Part shown: piece by piece, positions 24,018 to 35,703 of the stretch
Position numbering within the stretch: the first letter of the stretch is position 1
Layout of the letters: every line of letters begins with the position of its first letter
DNA from: Paragordius varius
Lineage: Eukaryota; Nematomorpha
Direction of reading: 5' to 3'
Length of the DNA stretch: 64,000 nt
Assembly (NCBI GenBank): GCA_964247055.1
Contig: OZ176057.1
Location: 2,170,001-2,234,000 of the forward strand
Notes under the pieces: generated by a model
Databases searched by the model: none
Told to the model about the DNA's origin: nothing
What the model saw: only the letters and a program-made list of their open reading frames with translations
Program-made: the position numbers and the translations under genes

Positions 24018-25128
24018 AAATTTAAAACTTGGGGTTTCTAATTACCACAGACAATATTGAATCTAATTCATATTACTGCAAGAAACGGTTCCAATTTAAT
24101 TTATGATTTATTCTAATAAAGATTATATAAAGAAGCCAAAAAATCTAAATAATATCTAGTTTTGAAAAAAAGTTCCATATCAAACTATTCGAACGCCATT
24201 TTTATTTTACAACATTTTTAAATGTTTAATTTATTCTAAACCTAAAATTGTGTTTTCATTTTCTTAAAATCACCTTAACACTTGGATACAACACATTCAT
24301 TTTAGTCCTTCGATTCAAATTGGGGTATTTAAATACTCCAGGCCTGTTTAAAATTAAATTCATCAAAAAATATGGAAGGAATCAAAATCATGGAAAAATT
24401 TTGCACTTATATAACATTAATAAACCGAAATATATAAAAGATTTTATTCAAAAATACTTGATATTACTTATTTTAAGCTGAAACCAAAAGGTAAAAATTT
24501 CGTTAACGTGACAGTGACATGTAAGAAATTATAAAATCAAAAAATAGTACAACACACTTTTTCTATTTCTATCAATGTTAGATGTAATTCTACCCTTAAA
24601 ATTAAATGAAGACGATATTTTGCAAAAATTTTGTAAAATAAAAATGGGGTCAAAGTAGTTTGACATGGAACTTTTTTTTTCAAAACAAAATTTTATTGAG
24701 ATATTTCGGCATATTTATATAATTTTTATTAGAATAGAAGCATAATTAAATTGGAACCATTTTCAGTAGTTTTTAAAAAATCCTAACTTATATTTAGTCT
24801 GGGGTATTTAAATACCCCGAAGTGAATCGAAGTGTTAACATTGATATAAACAGAAAAAGTGGTCTATATTGCATTATTTTTATATTTTAAGCACACATGT
24901 CATGTTGGCTAAATTTTTACCTGTTTTACCCCTGAATAAGTAATATCAAGTATTTTTAAATGAATTTACCTTCATGTTTTGTTTTATTTAATGTTATATA
25001 GGTGCAACTTTGCCATAGATTCAATTTATTCAATATTGTTTGAAATCAATTTTCAATAAGCCTGGGGTATCTATTTACCCAAATTTAAATCAAAGGGCTG
25101 AAATGAATGTGTTGTATCCAAGTGTTAA
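24018..25128 (-). mobile_element. TTAA-flanked MITE, interrupted by another copy of itself
   Basis: The halves 24018-24274 and 24839-25128 match the family in minus orientation and end GTTGTATCCAAGTGTTAA. The split lies at CACC-TTAA-CATTGATATAAAC, where uninterrupted copies read CACACCTAACATTGATATAA (10014 copy). The inserted copy is 24275-24838. Confidence 0.8.
24275..24838 (+). mobile_element. TTAA-flanked MITE, complete copy inside a sibling
   Basis: Left edge TTAACACTTGGATACAACAC; right edge AAGTGAATCGAAGTGTTAA. Closest in sequence to the 17255 copy. Opposite orientation to its host copy. Confidence 0.85.
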
Positions 25129-26036
25129 ACAGAATTGCATAAAATCATAATTTATGGTAATTTTATTTATAATGATATTGTTTTAAGCTACTGATATGAT
25201 GCGAATGTTTTGCATAAGCTGCTTTTATATCGTTTCAACCATGCTCGAAAATACCATAAAATATGTTTCAACAAATATTTGTCAAATTTTAATTTAAAAG
25301 TATGGTATGTTTATTTTTTTCATTTTAATGGAAAATTATCACGCAAACACAATTCCTATTAGTGTATTTTTACAAATGCCCATTTAAGCCGTGTCCAAAA
25401 ATGTGGAGATAAAAAACTTTTGATATATTTATGCCTCTAAAATATAGTTATATTGCAAATTTAGGTAATATAAAAAATTTTTATTTAGCCTAATATGCTT
25501 CGTTTTGCGATTTTCCGGTATGGAACGATTGCCTACTATGCATTTTAATATTTTAACCAAATTGATTAACATCTTTATATTATAACAAAATATAAATTAT
25601 CCTCGATCTACTGGATTGTATTAGTTCCATTTTTTCAGCCATATTTTATTTATAAAACCAACCAAAGTTAATAAAGGACGGTTTATCAGTTAAAATCTTA
25701 AATTTGCCCTGAAACATTAAAGCTTCCTCTTAAATTGCTAAATGCATAAAACATAAAAAAGAGTTATTATTGACAACGGTATAATAACATCAACAGATGT
25801 TAACAATAATATCACGTCAAAATTTTTAGAGTAAAATTGTTTTTAACTCTAAAGTATATTACTATTAAATTTTAGTATAAAGTTCTAAGTATGTGATTAA
25901 TGCAGAAGGAGTATATATTGCTCGTTTATCATAAAATATACCAAATAACATTTTTAAAGAGAATTTCAAAATGATTTTTTTTGACTACAAAATATTATTA
26001 GCCCCTTTAATTATTTTATAAAACCAATTTATTGGC
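25129..26036. other. No gene seen
   Basis: AT-rich DNA; nothing recognised. Confidence 0.35.
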
Positions 26037-26297
26037 CAGGAATGCTTAATACATGACCCTCAGAAATATTAATGCAGCACGCGCGAAATATCAAATACAA
26101 ATTTTTACCAAATCAAAGTATAATTTATTTCTTAAACAAATTTTCTGAATAACTTTTTTCGAATTTCGGCATTGTGCTGGCAAAACTCGTTTACATAAAT
26201 AGTAGTTTTTACAATGTGTTTACTCTAAAAATATGCTTGTTAACGAATCGGCCTGATTTTTTCGATTTAATGCAGCATCCGAAGCCATTTGTGTTGG
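26037..26297. mobile_element. hAT-type element, degraded
   Basis: Starts CAGGAATGCTTAATACATGA, contains GCAGCACGCGCGAAATATCA and ends CCGAAGCCATTTGTGTTGGA, the same right end as the 17837 copy but lacking the final CCCCTG. Confidence 0.6.
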
Positions 26298-26589
26298 AAT
26301 TTAATATAGCCATATAAAAATAAACTTATCCAAATTAGTTCGGCCATGTCGTTTGGTTTTTTTTAAAAGGTAAAATTTTATTTTTTTGTCCAGAATTATT
26401 TTTGATAGGGAAAAATTTCAGCATTTTATTACATTTTAGTGGGAACAGAGGCGCGCACACTTTTTACGATACATAAATAATTAAGAAAAATAATAAAATG
26501 TATAAGGTGGTAAAAAATCAATAAAAAATAAAAATTGTGAAACTGTTCTCAAAGGTGTCTGTCTATGCAGTTTACCTGTAAATAAATAA

Positions 26590-26593
<4 letters not shown>

Positions 26594-26636
<43 letters not shown>
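26594..26636. repeat. TA microsatellite
   Basis: About 21 TA units directly after an AAAT-type run. Confidence 0.92.
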
Positions 26637-26641
<5 letters not shown>

Positions 26642-27470
26642 TTTGTATACGTAAAATATAAGATTTGTTTTGATTACTTATTTTTATATCCAATTCGTCC
26701 AAAAATTTTATGGTGAAAAGCAGCTAGTGCTCCCTCTGTATGAACCAATTAAATATGCAATTAGTGTAATTATCCTCATACTATCTTTATTTATCATCTT
26801 TATAAAATTTAATTTTATCTGTTAACAAATGGGGTGGTACAATTAAATATTTGTACTACCTACCTCAAATTTTTATTTAGAAAAATTTTTGGCGCATTTA
26901 AATTCACACATATTAATTAGTGATTTTGTCTTCTCCGCACTACGATAAAAATATAATTTTTTATCATAATTCAAAATTTGGCTCCAACCATATGCACATT
27001 ATATGGAAAAGGTTGTATGAAACGCTAGAATTAAATCGAATAATGAAATATTCCAATGTTCCGTCCTATCGAAAGGTCACACTCATTTATTTTATTTATA
27101 TTATATATTATGATTATCCATTCAACTCTTAACTCTGATTAGAAAAGGGATAATATTTTATATCTATTGATTTTAGTATTTATACAAAATTTTGATTTAA
27201 CACTGATTTTTAAAATACATTGATTTTATATTTCTTGCAAACTCTAAAAACATGACCCTCCAAAATCTGTTTCAGGCGATGGAATTATATTATAACTGTT
27301 TTTTCTGTATTTTCTAATTTTTTAATTATAAATTCTACGTTGATAAAGAAAGTATGGGTATCCATTTTTAACCTTTTTCAGCATTAGTAATTTTTAGATA
27401 GCAAAAAGTTGTGAAAACGTTAAAAATATTATAGTTTCATATCACCGTATAAAAATAAATTATCCTAATT
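26637..27470. other. No gene seen
   Basis: AT-rich DNA between a microsatellite and the RTE 3' end; nothing recognised. Confidence 0.35.
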
Positions 27471-27494
27471 GCCGTAATGGTTGGTTGGTTTTTC

Positions 27495-30299
27495 CTAAGT
27501 CGTAAACGACTTTTTGGATATAGTTTTAACTATTTCTTTCCATTTTTTTCTATCTTTAACCGCTATATTGAGCTCTTTCAGTGTCATTTTGGTCTCTTCT
27601 TTTATCATATCCAACCACCTCATCGGTGGTCGGCCTCGTTTCCTTTGCCCTTCTACCTTCCCAAACATTGTATCTTTCTCCAGAGAATTCGATCGCATGA
27701 CATGACCAAAATATGTTAACTTTCTTTTTAGAATTATCTCCATGATGTTTGTTTTAGGTTTTATTTCTGTAGTTAGACTTTCATTCTTAATTATATCCTT
27801 CCAGGTGTATCCTAGCATCCTACGCCAGCAGCTCCTTTCGAAAGCCATGAGCCTTTCTTTGTCCCTTTTTTTGAGGGTCCAACTCTCACATCCATATGTG
27901 GTGACCGGGAGAACGAAACAGTAGAGTAATCTTTTTTTGGTTTCAACTCCTACGCTTTTGTTTTTCCAAATCTTTATTAATTTGGTCATCGCTTCTCTAC
28001 CCAATCCTATTCTCTTTCTGATGTCAGGAGTTGAAGACCCATCCTCTGAAATTATTGCGCCCAAAAACGTTAACTGTTTAACTATTTCTATTTCTACTCC
28101 TTCTATTATAATTGTAGGCTTTTTTCCTGTACATAATATTTTGGTTTTGTTAGGATTAAGCCTAAGACCATACCTCAAACTTTCCTTTCGAATCTCTTCA
28201 ATCAATTCCTTCAAATCATTTGCACTTTCAGCTATAAGAGTGGTATCGTCTGCAAACCTTAAATTATTGATTGTTCTCCCTCCTATTCTTACTCCTATAT
28301 TTTTACCATCCAACTTCCTCATTATCATTTCTGTGCACATATTGAACAGATAAGGGGATAAGCAACACCCTTGTCTGACTCCTTTCAAGATTGGTATTTC
28401 GTCTGTGTCCCCCGCTGGTGTTCTAATAATCGCTCTTTGTTTTACATACAGAGAGCTAATCAATCTTATTAAGTGAGTCGATACCCCTACTAACTTTAAT
28501 GTTTCCCACAAGGAGTCATAGTTAATTGAATCGAATGCTTGTCTGTAATCAATAAAACACATGTATAAATCTTTCTGGAACTCTTTTGATGTTTCCATTA
28601 TCCTTCTCATGTTTGAGATATGGTCTCTTGTGCTTTTTCCCTTCATAAATCCAGCTTGATTTTCTGGTATTTCTGTCTGTATGATACTGTGCATTCTGTT
28701 TTGTATTACTTTTAGTAAGACCTTACTAGCGTGGCTAATAAGAGATATGTTCCGATAATTCTCGCATTGGAGTACATCTCCTTTTTTATATATTGGGAGA
28801 TATACAGATGATGCCCAATCGTTTGGCCACTCACATGTTTCCCACACCTTTTGACATAGCTGGTGTAACTTTTCAACGGGAATAGCTTTTATGAACTCTA
28901 TTGGGATATTGTCTAATCCCGTCGCTTTGTTGTTAGGAATTTGTTTTAAGGCTAATTCAACCTCCTCTCTTAATATATCTGGATCACGTTCTTCTTCTTT
29001 TAATTGCAACACCTTTGTTTGAGGAGCCTGATAGAGTTTTTGGGTGTATTCCTTCCATCTTTCTCGTACTTCTGTTTGTTTGCACAATATGGTGCCATTC
29101 TCTTTTTTAATCTTTTGTGATGATATAAAAGGTTTATGAGTCATTTGCTTCAGTTTCTGGAACATTGGTTGCATTAATCCTTTTTTGTTATTTAATTCCA
29201 CTTCCAGACATTGTTTATTAAGAAAATCTTCGTAATCCTTCCTTGTTTGTCGTTGAAATTCTTTGTTATATAATTTTACCATTTTATTATCACCTCTTGA
29301 TTTAGCTTTTCTCCTCTTTTCTGCTATCTCTATACTCTTTTCTGATATCCATTTGTTATCTTTCCTCTTTACTCTCTGCACTTTTTCCTTTGCCACTTCA
29401 TTAACAACATTTTTTATCGTTCCCCATAATTGTTCTGAGCTACATCCATTGTCCAATCTTTCTAATCTATCTTTGGTTTCTGTTCTAAAACTATTTGGAA
29501 TGTTCCGAGTGTCATATCTGTATATCTGTTTAACCTTATTTTTAATTATTTTAAGTTTGATTTTGGTTATTAAAAGCTCATGATCGCTAGAGCAATCGCT
29601 GCTTTTGCTTGTTTTGGTATCAATTATAGAGCTTTTCCATTTTTGAGGGCACATTATGTAATCAATTTGATTCTTATATTTACCACATGGAGAGGTCCAT
29701 GTGTATAACCTCCTATTGTGTTGTGGAAACCATGTGTTGGTTATCATCATCTCATTTTCTTGACAAAAATTGATCAGTGCTTCCCCGGCCTCGTTTCGTT
29801 CTCCCAATCCATATGGCCCGACTATTTGATCTACTCTACCTCTACCAACTTTGCTGTTCCAATCCCCTCCTATGATAATCATATCTCCTTTCTTCGTTTC
29901 ATCCAAAACTATTTGCAACGTTGCATAAAAGTCCTCTATGTCTTCTTTGGGAGCGTTTGACGTAGGAGCATAGACTACTATGTATGTAAATTTAAGTGGC
30001 TTGGCATTCAGCCTAATACTCATGATTCTGGGTGTATATGGTGTATAACTAATGAGACTTTTATTTAATTTGTTTTTTATTAATACTGCAACGCCTTCAG
30101 ATTTCTGGTCATCTCTCCCCGATCTTAACAATGTATAATTTTCGTTTTGTACTTTCGCGCTACCTTTTTGCTTGGTTTCCGTTAGACCCAGTATATCTAT
30201 GTTCAATCTTTCCATTTCCTTTTCAATTATCACTTGTTTGGTTGATGTTAAGGAACGTACATTCCAGCATCCAACTTTGAAAATTCTTGCTAAGTTCAT
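27495..30299 (-). CDS. RTE-type non-LTR retrotransposon ORF: endonuclease and reverse transcriptase, intact
   Basis: Single uninterrupted ORF of 934 codons. Residues 1-250 form an apurinic-like endonuclease: GCWNVRS near 10, LTETK near 40, GGDWNS near 143, NQIDYIM near 210 and the catalytic SSDH near 236. A reverse transcriptase follows, with GDVLQCENYRNISLISHASK, CFIDYRQAFDSI, KGVRQGCCLSPYLFN and the catalytic FADD near 681. The C-terminus has the usual YGCESWTLKK, RRMLGYTW, LTYFGHVMR and KRGRPPMRW blocks. This architecture is that of RTE-clade LINEs, often misannotated as craniofacial development protein 2. Upstream is GGAAGGCAATGGCAAACCAC, typical of RTE 5' regions; downstream is a short ACCAACCAACCA tail. 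The ORF is visibly less AT-rich than its surroundings. It lies antisense inside the proposed first intron of the RGS gene. All catalytic motifs are present, so recent activity is likely. Confidence 0.95.
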   Translation of the reverse strand: MNLARIFKVGCWNVRSLTSTKQVIIEKEMERLNIDILGLTETKQKGSAKVQNENYTLLRSGRDDQKSEGVAVLIKNKLNKSLISYTPYTPRIMSIRLNAKPLKFTYIVVYAPTSNAPKEDIEDFYATLQIVLDETKKGDMIIIGGDWNSKVGRGRVDQIVGPYGLGERNEAGEALINFCQENEMMITNTWFPQHNRRLYTWTSPCGKYKNQIDYIMCPQKWKSSIIDTKTSKSSDCSSDHELLITKIKLKIIKNKVKQIYRYDTRNIPNSFRTETKDRLERLDNGCSSEQLWGTIKNVVNEVAKEKVQRVKRKDNKWISEKSIEIAEKRRKAKSRGDNKMVKLYNKEFQRQTRKDYEDFLNKQCLEVELNNKKGLMQPMFQKLKQMTHKPFISSQKIKKENGTILCKQTEVRERWKEYTQKLYQAPQTKVLQLKEEERDPDILREEVELALKQIPNNKATGLDNIPIEFIKAIPVEKLHQLCQKVWETCEWPNDWASSVYLPIYKKGDVLQCENYRNISLISHASKVLLKVIQNRMHSIIQTEIPENQAGFMKGKSTRDHISNMRRIMETSKEFQKDLYMCFIDYRQAFDSINYDSLWETLKLVGVSTHLIRLISSLYVKQRAIIRTPAGDTDEIPILKGVRQGCCLSPYLFNMCTEMIMRKLDGKNIGVRIGGRTINNLRFADDTTLIAESANDLKELIEEIRKESLRYGLRLNPNKTKILCTGKKPTIIIEGVEIEIVKQLTFLGAIISEDGSSTPDIRKRIGLGREAMTKLIKIWKNKSVGVETKKRLLYCFVLPVTTYGCESWTLKKRDKERLMAFERSCWRRMLGYTWKDIIKNESLTTEIKPKTNIMEIILKRKLTYFGHVMRSNSLEKDTMFGKVEGQRKRGRPPMRWLDMIKEETKMTLKELNIAVKDRKKWKEIVKTISKKSFTT

Positions 30300-30375
30300 T
30301 TAGTAAAACTATTTTTTGGCAGTAATAAACGAGGGTGGTTTGCCATTGCCTTCCCTCTCACTTACCCTCTTTACA
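30300..30375 (-). mobile_element. RTE 5' untranslated leader
   Basis: On the minus strand the sequence reads GAGGGAAGGCAATGGCAAAC just upstream of the ORF start, a block shared by many RTE elements. It suggests the insertion is full length or nearly so. The exact 5' boundary and target duplication were not resolved. Confidence 0.65.
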
Positions 30376-31235
30376 AAAAATAAATATCTAGAATAATTAA
30401 AATTAAAGAGTAATCTTTATAAATGTTGTTAATTTGGATAAATTATAAATATTGATATTTTGCTCTGTCTGGCAATCATAAAGGAAAAATATAAAGAAAT
30501 TATGGCTAGGCTAGTAAAAATAAAATAATTAGGCACCAAGGAGTAGAGAAAAAAAAAAGAAAGAGAGAGATCTGTATAACAATGATTTTTCATGACTTAA
30601 GAATTATGTTACTCTTTAAATTACATACTTAGCATATAAATAAAATAAAAACTCTACAAAACAAAGAAAAAGATTAATAATTAATAAAAGGAAACCTATT
30701 TTTTAAATATATTTATAGTATATAATATAAAATACTATCCTTGAATATCCTCCCGCTTTCAATCACATGGTTTCATGCATGAAAAGGGGTCTAGTTAGTA
30801 TAGAAGATAACCAGCCTTTAGATTCCGACAAATTTAAGAATCACGGTAATAAGAATATCATAAACTAAAAGCCTGATTATAATTGGTTAGATGACTAGGA
30901 AAAAAAGTTAACTTTTTATAAATAAATTTATCGGCATAAACATTTACACAATGATGCTTTTTATATTTGAAAATAGGGAACTTTATTTTAAATATTAAGT
31001 AAGTGTAAAATACTTAAAAACAACTATGATGTCACATATTGGAAAAATATGTTTTTTTGAACGAAAAGTGCAGTTAAAACATGAGAACAGGTTATAATAT
31101 TAAGCATAATTTTTAACTACATAATTATTTAAAAAGTATTATTAGCGAAATATAATATATGACTATTTAATGTTGACGCATATAAAATTTTCATTTAAAT
31201 TTTGGAACAAACAACCCATTATTGTGGGCAGTTTT
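30376..31235. other. No gene seen
   Basis: AT-rich intronic DNA with a purine tract near 30548-30570; nothing recognised. Confidence 0.35.
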
Positions 31236-31645
31236 ATATTCCAGAGCGATCTGTAATTTGAATAAAAAGTATTTAAGCTGCCGAATTTAAACATATGCTT
31301 TCTTTAGCCTTTTAGGCGCATTATACATTTTTTTTAAAAATGTAATTATAAAAAAATCCTTTTTGCCACCATTTTTCTATTAAATTACTAATGCAGCAGG
31401 CAAATGTATATTATTTTTTTAAAAATATAATTAGTTAACTTACAGCTTTAAGGCTACATTTCATTAAAAACTTGATATATTTGATTTAATCAGCTGTTCG
31501 TTTCAATCGTGTTTTAGAGCTGTCCCAATTTTAGACTCTGGAAGTCACAAAACTGTAAAAATATGAGCTTTTTTATCTTATACATGAGGGATGTTTAATA
31601 ATTAAATTTCAACTAAAATAAATTTCAAAACTAGTTCTTTTTACT
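31236..31645. repeat. Dispersed repeat R2, copy 1
   Basis: Shares ordered blocks with 34395-34900 and 36120-36600: ATATGCTTTCTTTAGCCTTT followed by TAGGCGCA, then CGCCACC or GCCACCATTTTT, then a GTTTCAATCGTGTTTT-like block and an ATTGTAAAAATRT block. No coding capacity. Confidence 0.6.
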
Positions 31646-31755
31646 TAAGCTCTAGGAAAAATTATCCTAAAAGGTAACTAGGATAAAAAAATGTGTTAAT
31701 AAAAATCTAATATATTATGATTAAAGTATTTAATATTTTAAAATCATTTATAATT

Positions 31756-32878
31756 ACACTAGACAACAAATTTTAACTTTTTTTAACTGCCATTCTTGTA
31801 AATTTAAAATTTATTTCATTAAAGTACATAGTATATCTGAAAAGAAAATTGGTCTTACATGGAAGAATTTTTTTATATTAGAGTTTATCGATAATTTTTG
31901 GCCCCGATATAACATTAAACTCGAAATTTCAAAAATTTAAAGTTTTAGATATGAAGCCATGTATTTTATATCATTCGAAAGAGCTCAAAAAACTGCATCT
32001 TTTAAATGGTAGTAAGTCATTTAAATCAATCTGATGTAAAAGTTATTTGGATTTAAATGGTCGAAATTTTTAATCCTTAAATAAGTCAAGAATTTTCACA
32101 GACAAACTAATTTGAAAATCATATAAATTATTTTAATATAATTATTAGGGTTATATTAGTATTTAATTAAAAAAAATGTTTGGAAAAGCTTTTGGTTTGC
32201 TTTTTTAATAAAAATTATTATTATCATAAATATTTTAACTAGTGGATACTAAAATGCATAGTTATAACTGTAAATTTATTACATAATGGCTATAAAAGAT
32301 CAAAAATACCTTAAACTTTGTTTTTATCTTTAAATTTTCGAAATTATCAGCCTTGTAAAGAAAATAAAATAATAATGATGAGATGGTAATTTTTAAAAAA
32401 CAAAAAAACTTAAAAATGGCTGTTTTGAGTGACATAAAAGCAATAAAAAATGTTTTAATCAAAAAAAACTTTTTTGTGTTATCTTTTTTGGACATTCATC
32501 TCCATCTAAACAAAGTTTGAGCTATTTTCATCCATTAGTTTTATAAATATAATAATTAAAAAAAATGCTCTCGCTTCGCGCGTTTGTCGCTCTTTGTGTC
32601 CAATATTAACTGTCGATGTAATACATATTAGTATACATATTATAGAGTTTTTAATACTCTTTCGAATGATATATTACAAATGGGCATTACTTGTATATTT
32701 TCAAAGAAAAACATTTTTTAGTAAAATTTTGATAAAGAGGGCGCATAATCTAAAAAATCAAATTATACAAAATTCTTCCAACGAGTTATAATTTTTATTT
32801 CAGATTTACTGTTAAAATGATATTAAATATCAAAAAATGCAAAAAACTCGAGTGGCAGAAAAATTTGTTGTCTAGTGT
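31756..32878. mobile_element. TIR element ACACTAGACAACAAATTTT
   Basis: The left end ACACTAGACAACAAATTTT mirrors the right end AAAATTTGTTGTCTAGTGT. The subterminal ATCATTCGAAAGAGC (31974) also recurs inverted as TCTTTCGAATGATAT (32659). Its left about 430 bases recur as a direct repeat at 55260-55720. No transposase seen; superfamily not assigned. Confidence 0.7.
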
Positions 32879-32965
32879 TATAGATTTTTCACTATTGACG
32901 TCAATAGTTAATAACAAAATATGGATGCTTTTATAAACGTATACCCTTTCCATTATTATTTTTTC

Positions 32966-32996
<31 letters not shown>

Positions 32997-33078
32997 GATT
33001 TGTATTAATATTTAAAGATAATTTTTGACCTAACAACGCTTGTAGTTTATTAATTTCTCCAGTATATTTAAATATTAT
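32879..33078. repeat. AT-rich spacer with TA microsatellite
   Basis: TA run at about 32967-32990; otherwise featureless. Confidence 0.7.
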
Positions 33079-33602
33079 TGCTTTCAATTCAAATTGGGGC
33101 ATATAGGGCAGACGATATTTAAGTTGATATTTTTTAAAAACAACTGGAAGGAACGGTTCCACTTTAAATTTATCACTATATAAATAAGCTAAAATATCTA
33201 AATAACATTTAGACTTAAAATCTTGTCAAACTAATTTGACGCTATTTTTATTTTAAAACATTTTTGTAAAATATCGTGTTAATTTGATTCTAACAGTAAA
33301 ATAATTACATCTAATATTAATATAAACAGAAAAAAGTGGGTTATTTAGCATTAATATTTTATTTAGCTATTCACACCTGTCATGTTGACTAAGTTTTTAC
33401 CTTGATATTTATCCATAAAATATATAGGTTTATTAAAAAAATCCTTTATATTTCGAAGCATTAATGTTATATAAGTGCAATCTTTTTGTATAGTTTCAAA
33501 TTTTTCATATTGGAAAAATTTGATTTCCAACAGCGCTGGATTCCCCAAATACCCCAATTTAAATCGGAGGACTGAAATGAATGTGTTGTATGCAAGTATT
33601 TA
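33079..33602 (-). mobile_element. TTAA-family MITE, diverged copy
   Basis: Begins near TTTCAATTCAAATTGGGGCA and ends AATGTGTTGTATGCAAGTAT. The internal order GAAGGAACGGTTCC, ACATCTAATATTAATATAAA, GACTAAGTTTTTACC matches the family. The terminal TTAA sites are lost. Confidence 0.7.
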
Positions 33603-34394
33603 GTTTAAAACAGTGGTACTCACCAAAAACAGGGCCACAAGACTATTTAGCGGAGATTAATATTTCATAACATATGCACATATTTATACAGAAATATATC
33701 AAAAAGTTTGATAAATGATTCAGTGAAAGGACTTTTAGGGCCGAGATTTGGCCACTGGTTTAAAATGTGAGAAGTGCAATTTTTAAATCAAAAATTTGGA
33801 GAGTCTGTTATTTTTAGCGTTGACATTATGCTTATTTTAGTATGCTACCTTTTGTGGAATATTTTATTAAACTGATTTAATTATATAAATAAACAAGTAT
33901 AATTACGCATGTGGCCGTCCGACGTTCAATATGCGGCCCGCAAAAATTTTGGATATCAATAATTTGCAAAGATATGCTAGTAAAATTCAGTAAAATAGAT
34001 ATATTTTTTAGCCATTGTTATAAATAGGCATATATTCTTCCCATGACATAAATTTTAAAGTTTTTGCGATATAATTAAAAACAAGATGGGTATATATAAT
34101 AACTGGCCTAATACTATCGAAAACCAAACAGTTTTTTCGAATATTTTAATATATACTCAAAGAGTTAGTTAACTTTGAAATTTACCATATGTGGTCAAAT
34201 ATTGCAATTTTTCTCTGTGTAAAATTATTTAATTTGCACTTTAGACCGTTTAAATGAATAAATCTTCATTGTACCCTCAAATATTTTTGGATGTACAGCA
34301 TTCATAAGAATGGAGAATGCACGGACCATACCTGCAGACCATCTTTTGAAATAAACTTTATTTTTTATAATTAAATGGAAATTAATGTAGTTTG
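33603..34394. other. No gene; includes a hAT-type fragment
   Basis: A fragment of the CAGGGGTGTCC hAT family lies around 33905-33960 (GCATGTGGCCGTCCGACG and ATGCGGCCCGC). The rest is AT-rich and unassigned. Confidence 0.4.
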
Positions 34395-34900
34395 AATTAG
34401 TTTTATACCACCAGAGGCATTTTATTCAAACTTGAAAATAATATTTTTAGCATTCAGCCAAATTTACAAATATGCTTTCTTTACCTTTTAGGCGCATGTT
34501 ACAAATTTTTTAATAAAGAAATTGTTAATCCTCATCTCATACATTTTCGCCACCATTTCTTTAACTTTTTAAATTATGAATATAACAGGTAAATAAATAT
34601 ATATTATGGTTGTAATAAACGGAAGGCTTACATTTAATTGATATTTATCGATTTTAAAGCTGTATGTTTCAATGGTGTTTTGGCGCTATATGAATCCGTG
34701 GAAAGTCAATAAATTGTAAAAATGTTAATTATTTTATCTAATACAGGGGTAGAGGTTTTCATAAATAATTTATAATCAATAGAACTGTCAAAACAATAGT
34801 ATTACTTTTTATGTTGGGTAAATAACTACCCAAAAATGTCATCGCTTACAAAATGTGATTTAGAAAGTATAATATAACTCTTTATTGATATATAACCCTA
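34395..34900. repeat. Dispersed repeat R2, copy 2
   Basis: Same ordered blocks as copy 1: ATATGCTTTCTTTACCTTTT, TAGGCGCATGTTAC, TTTCGCCACCATTTC, TTATCGATTTTAAAGCTGTA. Confidence 0.6.
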
Positions 34901-35703
34901 ATTTTATTAAAATTTTTTATTGAAATAAAAAAATTTTGACAACAAGTTAAAAATTTTAATATTGGATAGTCAATATTATTACACCAGATTTTTAAAAACT
35001 CAATAATTTTGAATTTTCAGTAGTAGCTAATCTTTTAATAAGGATTATTGGATAAATTTGACAAATTAACAGCATTAGATACTTACATTTTTTTTCAGGA
35101 AAATATTTATTTTTCAAATTTTGATTTTTTCTTCGTTTTAACAAAACACACATATTATCTACGTTCCCTAATGATATTTTTTTAATTATTGATTTTTATT
35201 TTGGATTTCTTTGGACTTTTTTAAACTACCAAGTGTGGACATTGTGCACATTTTTCTACATTTTAACATTACACATTAAGCTTCCCTGTGTGTTTATATA
35301 TATATATATATAAATTTATCTGTAAATTTGTAATAGTTAAGAGTGAGAATCCTTTTAACACGTTCAAAATTTTACAATCCTAAACTTTTCTCGCTAACTT
35401 AAGTTGCATGCATGATTATTAAAAATAAAAATTATTTTTATTTTTTGCGAATTTTACCAAAATTATAAAATATTTTGATTACAACAAATAATTTTTCAAT
35501 TTTATCTCTATTTCCTCCACATCTTCAACTCTGAAAAAAACCAAAAACAAATGAAAGCTAAATTAGTATACGACGAATTTTTAATTGCTTTGTATTGGAA
35601 AAATAATTGTTTTTAATCGCTTTAGATATCTTTAATAATACAGGCTAATTATTTGTGATATATCTTTTTATTTATAATCAATTTTGTCTCTTTCCTTTTT
35701 TAG
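34901..35703. other. Intron sequence, no gene
   Basis: AT-rich; a TA run near 35297-35312; a polypyrimidine tract TCTCTTTCCTTTTTTAG forms the acceptor of the DEP exon at its right edge. Confidence 0.5.

Noticed and set aside
27477-29960. Several plus-strand open frames of 60-138 codons
   Set aside because: They are antisense shadows of the intact RTE ORF.
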